Positions 1 through 3,765 of a stretch of 9,528 bases of DNA are shown piece after piece. Origin of the DNA: CAZNYN01 sp964422205 (lineage in GTDB: Bacteria; Synergistota; Synergistia; Synergistales; Synergistaceae); the NCBI GenBank assembly GCA_964422205.1, contig CAYRAI010000057.1, positions 1 to 9,528 of the forward strand, in the 5' to 3' direction. Positions within the stretch are counted from its first letter, which is position 1. Each line of letters begins with the position of its first letter. The notes beneath the pieces are model-generated. The model worked only from the letters and a program-made list of their open reading frames with translations, had not been told where the DNA came from and did not search any database. Position numbers and translations under genes: made by a program.

Positions 1-18
1 CATCTATAAAATCCCTCA

Positions 19-53
19 AGAGGCTTAAGTGAAAACTTAAGCCTCTGTTTTTT
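19..53 (+). terminator. Intrinsic terminator of an upstream gene outside the window
   Basis: A perfect 12-bp stem (19-30 with 35-46) closes on a GAAA tetraloop and is followed, after one G, by six T residues (48-53). This is a textbook rho-independent terminator for rightward transcription. The gene it ends lies left of the window. It isolates the metY unit from upstream transcription. The A-rich bases before the stem (7-11) could give weak termination in the other direction. Confidence 0.9.
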
Positions 54-79
54 ATATGCTGTATGACAAAGTTATTCAC

Positions 80-105
80 GCAAGTTTAAGAAAACACAAA
101 CTTGC
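80..105. repeat. 8-bp inverted repeat upstream of the metY promoter
   Basis: GCAAGTTT (80-87) and AAACTTGC (98-105) are perfect inverted arms separated by 10 bases. No T-run follows directly, so it is a poor terminator. It lies about 60 bp upstream of the metY -35 box and could be a protein-binding site or a decayed terminator. Apart from this, the 54-165 stretch shows nothing I can name. Confidence 0.4.
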
Positions 106-165
106 TTCTCCGTTTTTCCAGCACCATTCCTAGAAACAGGCACAGAGCTTCCGTTTAAGAGCATG

Positions 166-194
166 TTGACAATAATTTTTAAGAACTGTAAAAT
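166..194 (+). promoter_or_regulatory. Sigma70-type promoter of the metY leader and metY
   Basis: TTGACA (166-171) and TAAAAT (189-194) are separated by exactly 17 bases. The -35 matches consensus fully and the -10 matches 5 of 6. Transcription should start near 200-203, giving a leader of about 200 nt before the metY ATG. That length is ample for the peptide-coding attenuator described below. Confidence 0.85.
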
Positions 195-217
195 GTCTAT
201 GTAATTGTTACATTTTA
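189..217. repeat. Inverted repeat over the metY -10 box and start site (possible operator)
   Basis: TAAAATGT (189-196) and ACATTTTA (210-217) are perfect 8-bp inverted arms separated by 13 bases. A second symmetric element, GTAA-TTG-TTAC (201-211), is nested inside. The arms cover the -10 hexamer and the predicted transcription start, which is a typical position for a repressor operator. AT-rich symmetry can arise by chance, and I do not recognise the motif as a known regulator's site. Confidence 0.35.
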
Positions 218-242
218 TCTCTTTAAGAAGGAGACCCTGCTC

Positions 243-311
243 ATGAAGAAATATTTCTCTGCTTATAACATGATGATGTGCATATCGAGCGGGTCCTTCC
301 TGATGAGATAG
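243..311 (+). CDS. Methionine-rich leader peptide of the metY attenuator (22 aa)
   Basis: A 22-codon reading frame starts with ATG at 243 and ends with TAG at 309-311. A near-ideal Shine-Dalgarno AAGGAG (228-233) sits 9 nt before the ATG. The peptide opens MKKYFSAY and then reads NMMMC, with Met codons at 270-272, 273-275 and 276-278 and Cys at 279-281. A further Met (303-305) lies near the end, so 5 of 22 residues are Met. Consecutive codons for the pathway's end product are the hallmark of leader peptides of trp/his/thr-type attenuators. The downstream gene makes the methionine precursor homocysteine. The peptide itself probably has no function; its translation rate is the signal. The start Met uses initiator tRNA, so stalling would depend on the internal triplet. 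I infer function from position and structure only. Confidence 0.85.
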   Translation: MKKYFSAYNMMMCISSGSFLMR

Positions 312-337
312 ACGCGTAGGAAACGTCGTATTCACAG

Positions 338-369
338 GCCGGGCCCGTTTTGTCGGGCTCGGTTTTTTT
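338..369 (+). terminator. Regulated intrinsic terminator in the metY leader
   Basis: A GC-rich stem of 9-10 bp (338-347 with 354-363, two G-U pairs) has a 6-nt loop and is followed by seven T residues (363-369). It sits 33 bases before the metY start codon, between promoter and gene, so it must be conditional. Its left arm is also the right arm of the antiterminator. Confidence 0.88.
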
Positions 370-402
370 ATAATCGCCTACTTTTGAGAGGAGAAGATTG
401 GC

Positions 403-1701
403 ATGACAGAGAAAAAAAATTACGGCATGATGACAAAAGCACTTCATTCAGGATGGAAATGCGATCCGGCTACAGGAGCTTCGGGGCTTCCCATATATGC
501 TTCGTCGGCATTTCAATTCAAAAACACCGACTTTGCGGCAGGACTTTTTAACCTTGAGGAAGATGGCTTCATTTACTCAAGACTTGCGAACCCTACAGTA
601 TGCGCATTTGAAGAGGGGCTAAACTCTCTTGAAGGCGGAGTCGGATGCCTTGCCACATCGTCCGGACAGGCTGCTTTCACTCACCTAATAGCAGCTCTTT
701 GCTCTTCCGGTGACAATCTGGTGGTTTCGAGAAAGGTTTACGGCGGAACTCTGACACTGCTTCAGAACGTTTTCTCGCGCTACGGAGTAGATACGATTTT
801 AATTGACAGCGACCACCCATGTCAGGTGGAACAATCCATAAATGACAGGACCCGCGGCATAATAACAGAAGTAATCGGCAATCCTATGATGAATGTGGCT
901 CCTCTTGAAGCTCTATCAAGAATAGCAAGACGCCAGGGCGTTCCGCTTATCATAGATAACACCTTCGCAACTCCTGTCTTGTGCAGGCCTATAGAATGGG
1001 GAGCTCATGTTGTCGTATATTCGACGACAAAGTATATTTCAGGCAACGGCAACCTTATCGGAGGTGCCATAGTGGACGGAGGCACCTTCCCTTGGGACGA
1101 CTATCCTGATAAATATCCAACTCTTACAGCGCCTGACCCTGCATATCATGGAATAACATTTACTGAACACTTCGGGAAAGCGGCTCTTTATAATAAGCTT
1201 CACGCTTCCATTATAAGGGACATGGGAGGATGTCCTTCGGCTTTTGACGCATATCTGCTCCACCTCTCTCTTGCAACTCTGCCTCTCCGCATGAAAAGGC
1301 ACAGTGAAAACGCTCTCGAAGTAGCTAAATTCCTTGAAGCACATCCGACAGTAGAGTGGGTCTCTTACCCGGGTCTTGCGAACCACCCTCAGAACGACAT
1401 GGCACAAGTCTATTTAAAAGACGGCTGCGGCGGCATGATGGCATTTTCTGTTAAAGGCGGCATAGAGGCGGGAAGAAAGCTGCTTGACAGCTTAGAGCTG
1501 ATAGGACACATGGCAAACCTCGGAGACTCAAGAACTTTGATTATTCATCCTGCAAGCACAACGCACAGTCAGCTTTCAAAAGAACAGAGAGCGGCCGCGG
1601 GGCTTACTGACGGACTTATCAGACTCAGCGTGGGACTGGAAGAAGTCAAAGATATTATAGAGGATCTTACTCTGGGGCTTAACGCGGCAGCGGGAAAGTA
1701 A
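403..1701 (+). CDS. metY: O-acetyl-L-homoserine sulfhydrylase (PLP-dependent)
   Basis: This enzyme makes homocysteine from O-acetylhomoserine and sulfide, with acetate as by-product; family members can also use methanethiol to give methionine. It is cytosolic. The 432-residue length is normal for MetY. Cys/Met-metabolism fold-type I PLP landmarks are present: YSRLANPT at 58-65, the phosphate-binding SSGQAA at 86-91, DNTFATP at 185-191 with the Asp that contacts the pyridine nitrogen, and STTKYISG with the PLP lysine at K210. The insertion around 225-260 (TFPWDDYP onward) is typical of MetY and absent from shorter cystathionine gamma-synthases. The ATG at 403 has an AGAGGAG Shine-Dalgarno 9 nt upstream and is the first start after the leader terminator. 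Expression is probably controlled by methionine through that attenuator. Related family members such as O-succinylhomoserine sulfhydrylase are less likely. No clear terminator follows. Confidence 0.93.
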   Translation: MTEKKNYGMMTKALHSGWKCDPATGASGLPIYASSAFQFKNTDFAAGLFNLEEDGFIYSRLANPTVCAFEEGLNSLEGGVGCLATSSGQAAFTHLIAALCSSGDNLVVSRKVYGGTLTLLQNVFSRYGVDTILIDSDHPCQVEQSINDRTRGIITEVIGNPMMNVAPLEALSRIARRQGVPLIIDNTFATPVLCRPIEWGAHVVVYSTTKYISGNGNLIGGAIVDGGTFPWDDYPDKYPTLTAPDPAYHGITFTEHFGKAALYNKLHASIIRDMGGCPSAFDAYLLHLSLATLPLRMKRHSENALEVAKFLEAHPTVEWVSYPGLANHPQNDMAQVYLKDGCGGMMAFSVKGGIEAGRKLLDSLELIGHMANLGDSRTLIIHPASTTHSQLSKEQRAAAGLTDGLIRLSVGLEEVKDIIEDLTLGLNAAAGK

Positions 1702-1798
1702 AAGATAAAGACCCGCAAATTACCGCCAATGCCTCTTGCAAAATAGCCTTCAGTGAGGAAAAGATTAAAAACTTTTATACCAGCAAAAATCTTGTCAC

Positions 1799-1836
1799 AA
1801 AAAACAATATTATGAGCCTTAATATTGCAGCTCATA
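1799..1836 (-). repeat. Overlapping hairpins, terminator-like on the minus strand
   Basis: CAATATTA (1805-1812) and TAATATTG (1820-1827) form a perfect 8-bp hairpin. On the minus strand it is followed by six T residues (1804-1799). A competing 7-bp pair, TATGAGC (1811-1817) with GCTCATA (1830-1836), overlaps it, so only one can form at a time. The stem is AT-rich and no leftward gene ends here, so its role is unclear. The rest of the 1702-1845 gap between metY and bioY shows no gene. Confidence 0.35.
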
Positions 1837-1845
1837 TCTGACAGG

Positions 1846-1893
1846 CAGGCCTAATGTCAACTATTTAAAATAGCATAGTTGACATTAGGCCTG
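1846..1893. promoter_or_regulatory. Putative BirA (biotin repressor) operator upstream of bioY
   Basis: CAGGCC...ACTAT (1846-1864) is mirrored by ATAGT...GGCCTG (1875-1893): a perfect 19-bp inverted repeat with a 10-base centre. Inside it lies TGTCAAC-N16-GTTGACA (1855-1861 and 1878-1884). This fits the general form of known BirA operators, wGTnAAC-N14-16-GTTnACw. The right half-site contains the -35 box of the bioY promoter, so binding would block RNA polymerase. The gene behind it imports biotin, which is the expected BirA target. No T-run follows, so it is not a terminator. The perfect outer arms extend beyond the core operator, which is unusual. Confidence 0.7.
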
Positions 1894-1907
1894 TATAGTT
1901 GTACTAT
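1879..1907 (+). promoter_or_regulatory. bioY promoter, giving a probably leaderless mRNA
   Basis: TTGACA (1879-1884) and TACTAT (1902-1907) are spaced by exactly 17 bases. The expected start, 6-8 bases after the -10, falls at about 1913-1916, on or just before the bioY ATG at 1916. No Shine-Dalgarno sequence is visible before that ATG. The -35 is embedded in the BirA-like operator. Confidence 0.75.
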
Positions 1908-1915
1908 CTCGTATT

Positions 1916-2470
1916 ATGAAAACACACGACATGGCTCAGATTTCAATATTTGCAGTGTTAAGCGCGGTAGGAGCGAGGATTATGGTCCCCCTGCCCCTTG
2001 TTCCCTTCACTTTGCAGACACTTGTCTGCATGATGGCAGGTATGGTTTTAGGATCTAAAAAGGGCGCGGCTTCGCAGGCTCTTTACATGCTTATGGGGCT
2101 TATAGGCATACCTGTATTCACAGGAGGAGGCGGCCCCGCTTCTGTTCTTACTCCTTCTTTCGGCTATATCGCAGGATTTGTCGCATGCGGCTGGGCAACA
2201 GGGCATATCATCGAACTGAGATCAAAAGACTCAGAACCGACAAGGAGAGACTACCTTATAGCGGCCGCAGCCGGAATTGCCGCCGTCTACTCAATAGGAC
2301 TTATTCACCTGTACATGATAATGAACTTCTTTATGCCGGGCAATGGTATGCCTCTGATGAAAGTCCTATCTGTCGGATTTTTAAGCACAATAGGAGGAGA
2401 TGCGATAAAAGCTTTTATCGCCGCTTCTGCGGCAATGAAATTAAAACGCACGGGAATATTTAAAAATTAG
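1916..2470 (+). CDS. bioY: Biotin transporter BioY (ECF S-component)
   Basis: BioY is the membrane-embedded biotin-binding subunit of an energy-coupling-factor transporter. The 184 residues fit the family, and about six hydrophobic segments are visible. The family signature is at 61-88: GLIGIPVF, then a glycine-rich GGGG, then LTPSFGYIAGF, with Ser where many members have Thr in PT-GY. The C-terminal GGDAIKA motif (160-166) is also typical. No bioM/bioN ATPase or T-component is adjacent, so it probably shares a common ECF module encoded elsewhere, as most solitary BioY proteins do. ATG 1916 is chosen because it lies at the predicted transcription start. The in-frame ATG at 1931 would also keep the first membrane segment, and neither has a Shine-Dalgarno. 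Likely repressed by BirA with biotin. The next gene is convergent. Confidence 0.93.
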   Translation: MKTHDMAQISIFAVLSAVGARIMVPLPLVPFTLQTLVCMMAGMVLGSKKGAASQALYMLMGLIGIPVFTGGGGPASVLTPSFGYIAGFVACGWATGHIIELRSKDSEPTRRDYLIAAAAGIAAVYSIGLIHLYMIMNFFMPGNGMPLMKVLSVGFLSTIGGDAIKAFIAASAAMKLKRTGIFKN

Positions 2471-2478
2471 ACCGCAAA

Positions 2479-2508
2479 CCGTTCTATAACGGCAAATCTT
2501 ACTTGCCG
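2479..2508. terminator. Weak hairpin pair between convergent bioY and the DtxR-family gene
   Basis: Only 40 bases separate the two stop codons. They hold two overlapping stems: CCGTT/AACGG (2479-2483 with 2488-2492, loop CTAT) and CGGCAA/TTGCCG (2490-2495 with 2503-2508). Neither is followed by a good T-run on either strand, so this is at best a weak bidirectional terminator. Confidence 0.3.
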
Positions 2509-2510
2509 CC

Positions 2511-2876
2511 CTAAGCTTTCTCGGCTATAAACTCCCTTATTTTGTCAAAACTTTCATTGCTTATCACGTGCTCTATTCTGCATGCGTCATGGTCAGCTGC
2601 CCCTTTTGAGACACCGATTATTTCATGTAAGAGGTAGGATAGAGTCTTATGCCTTTCGTAAATTGCATTGGCCTTTTCTATTCCCAAGTCTGTGAGAATA
2701 AGTTCTCCTCCCGGCTGCATAAAAATAAAACCGTGTTCGACAAGCAGCTTTACGGCACGGCAGACACTCGGCTTTGTGTAGCCCAGTTCGTTTGCTATAT
2801 CTACGGAACGGACTGTACCATTTCTGTCTTTTAATATTAATATCGTTTCAAGATAGTTTTCGCCGGATTCCTGCAT
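2511..2876 (-). CDS. DtxR/MntR-family metal-dependent transcriptional regulator
   Basis: The 121-residue protein has an N-terminal winged helix-turn-helix (about 8-65; YLETILIL start, SVDIANELGYTKPSVCRAVK recognition region, wing with GGELILT). A metal-binding dimerisation domain follows (66-121; ERH at 74-76 and DACRIEHVIS at 97-106). There is no C-terminal SH3/FeoA domain, as in short MntR-type proteins. By alignment from memory with Bacillus MntR, E10, H76, E102 and H103 match E11, H77, E102 and H103. N7 replaces D8 and C99 replaces E99; the Cys resembles C102 of DtxR. The metal specificity (Mn or Fe) therefore cannot be read off. The ATG has a GGAGG Shine-Dalgarno 8 nt upstream. It is divergent from the TSUP transporter gene and may regulate it or itself through the shared 120-bp region. 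Confidence 0.85.
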   Translation of the reverse strand: MQESGENYLETILILKDRNGTVRSVDIANELGYTKPSVCRAVKLLVEHGFIFMQPGGELILTDLGIEKANAIYERHKTLSYLLHEIIGVSKGAADHDACRIEHVISNESFDKIREFIAEKA

Positions 2877-2897
2877 CGGTTATACCTCCGATTGTAT

Positions 2898-2917
2898 TTG
2901 TCTAAAGTACGGGACAA
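2898..2917. promoter_or_regulatory. Inverted repeat between the divergent regulator and transporter genes
   Basis: TTGTC (2898-2902) and GACAA (2913-2917) are inverted half-sites with a 10-base centre, about 20 bp upstream of the regulator's start codon. The position suits an autoregulatory operator for the DtxR-family protein. Five-base arms are short, and the motif does not clearly match the published DtxR or MntR boxes I remember. Confidence 0.3.
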
Positions 2918-2949
2918 TCTGTCTTTTATCTGCGCACCGTCTTCTCTTG

Positions 2950-2958
2950 TGCTATTAT
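2950..2958 (+). promoter_or_regulatory. Extended -10 promoter candidate for the TSUP gene
   Basis: TGCTATTAT (2950-2958) is an extended -10 element (TG-n-TATTAT) with no good -35 upstream, which extended -10 promoters do not need. Transcription would begin near 2965, about 15 bases before the Shine-Dalgarno at 2981-2989. Supporting this, the ATG at 2892 in the same frame would lie upstream of the promoter. Confidence 0.45.
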
Positions 2959-2996
2959 ATTTGTACTATTGTACATCAAGAAGGGAGAGAAGACAC

Positions 2997-3755
2997 TTGG
3001 ATTTTCCGCAATATTTTCCTCTGCTGCTTGCAGCACTGACCGGTGTTATGGCCGGTTTTCTAAACACGCTTGCGGGAGGAGGCTCACTGCTGACTCTGCC
3101 TGTACTTAATTTTATCGGTCTAGACCTTGGAATAGCCAACGCCACAAACAGATTTTCGATTCTGTGTCAAAATTTTTCCGCCATGTGGCTTTATCAAAGC
3201 AGAGGGGAGATAGAGTGGAAGAGTGTCTTTAAGTATGTTGTCCCCGCAGTTTTCGGCGCATTTTTCGGAACTTTAACCGCAATATACATACCTCCAAAAG
3301 TTTTCAGGATAACTGCCGCTATTTCCATAGCGGTAATGGGGATCTTGCTGGCAGGCAGGAAAAGCATGTGGGAGACTCCTTCGGGAACTCCTCTCTCTCC
3401 GTTTATGAGAAACATTGCTCTTTTTTTTAGCGGGATGTACGGCGGTTTTCTTCAGGCGGGAGTCGGATTTTTCCTTATTTGGGCTATTGTCGGAGGATGC
3501 AAGAAGAATATTAAAGAGGCAAATGTAATAAAGATTGTTGTTGTGGCCATTTACACCGTACTGAGCCTCCTTATCTTCGCATCTTTCAACATGGTCAACT
3601 GGACTGCGGCAGCGGCTCTTGCGGCAGGCTCAGTGACGGGAGGCAATATAGGAGCGCGCTTCAACCTTACCATTGATAAACGATACCTTCACCTTATTCT
3701 TACATTTGCCGTCTTTATAAGTGCGACAAAAATATTATGGGACACTATACGCTGA
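2997..3755 (+). CDS. TSUP (TauE/SafE, DUF81) family membrane transporter
   Basis: The 252-residue inner-membrane protein has roughly seven or eight hydrophobic segments in two similar halves. Half one carries the family signature MAGFLNTLAGGGSLLTLPVL (18-37) with ANATNR (47-52). Half two carries the related SGMYGGFLQAGVGFFLI (145-161). TSUP proteins move small anions such as sulfite, sulfoacetate or other sulfonates, but substrate cannot be inferred from sequence. I chose TTG at 2997: an AGGGAG Shine-Dalgarno (2982-2987) lies 9 nt upstream and the protein then begins at the first conserved segment. An in-frame ATG at 2892 would add 35 atypical residues and has no Shine-Dalgarno. The helicase gene follows 10 bases after the stop, so the two are probably co-transcribed. 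Confidence 0.85.
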   Translation: MDFPQYFPLLLAALTGVMAGFLNTLAGGGSLLTLPVLNFIGLDLGIANATNRFSILCQNFSAMWLYQSRGEIEWKSVFKYVVPAVFGAFFGTLTAIYIPPKVFRITAAISIAVMGILLAGRKSMWETPSGTPLSPFMRNIALFFSGMYGGFLQAGVGFFLIWAIVGGCKKNIKEANVIKIVVVAIYTVLSLLIFASFNMVNWTAAAALAAGSVTGGNIGARFNLTIDKRYLHLILTFAVFISATKILWDTIR

Positions 3756-3765
3756 CATTGTAAAA

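Larger units (their letters stand above)
230..369 (+). promoter_or_regulatory. Translation-coupled transcription attenuator controlling metY
   Basis: Four segments can form exclusive pairs. Segment 1 (233-242) pairs with segment 2 (287-295) through GCTC/GAGC and GACCC/GGGTC with one bulged T. Segment 2 (287-296) pairs with segment 3 (341-350) in a continuous 10-bp stem including three G-U pairs: the antiterminator. Segment 3 (338-347) pairs with segment 4 (354-363): the terminator. A ribosome stalled for Met-tRNA at 270-278 should reach only about 282-288, leaving segment 2 mostly free to hold segment 3, so metY is read. A ribosome that reaches the stop at 309-311 covers segment 2 and lets the terminator form. 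With no translation, 1:2 forms and termination is again the default. A small hairpin (311-314 with 324-327) fits in the antiterminator loop. The leader lacks SAM-I, T-box and cobalamin riboswitch core motifs as far as I can read. Confidence 0.8.

Noticed and set aside
201..370. SAM-I riboswitch, T-box or cobalamin riboswitch in the metY leader
   Set aside because: I could not find the SAM-I core, the T-box AGGGUGG-type motif or the cobalamin box. The peptide frame and pairing scheme explain the leader better. A covariance search would be decisive.
72..447. Minus-strand open frames across the metY promoter and leader
   Set aside because: They have no recognisable protein features, overlap the promoter, leader peptide and terminator, and the good signals all lie on the plus strand.
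1039..1407. Minus-strand 122-codon frame inside metY
   Set aside because: It is a shadow of a well-conserved PLP enzyme gene, and its residues look like antisense translation.
2185..2463. Second plus-strand frame inside bioY
   Set aside because: Arg-rich shadow of bioY with no initiation signal; bioY itself matches its family over the whole length.
2891..2917. Minus-strand promoter TTGTCC/TACAAT for the DtxR-family gene
   Set aside because: The spacing is 15 and the resulting start site would fall downstream of the Shine-Dalgarno, so the mRNA could not be translated from the chosen start.
2892..2996. 35-residue N-terminal extension of the TSUP protein from ATG 2892
   Set aside because: It contains the promoter candidate and lacks a Shine-Dalgarno, whereas TTG 2997 has AGGGAG at 9 nt and starts at the first conserved segment.
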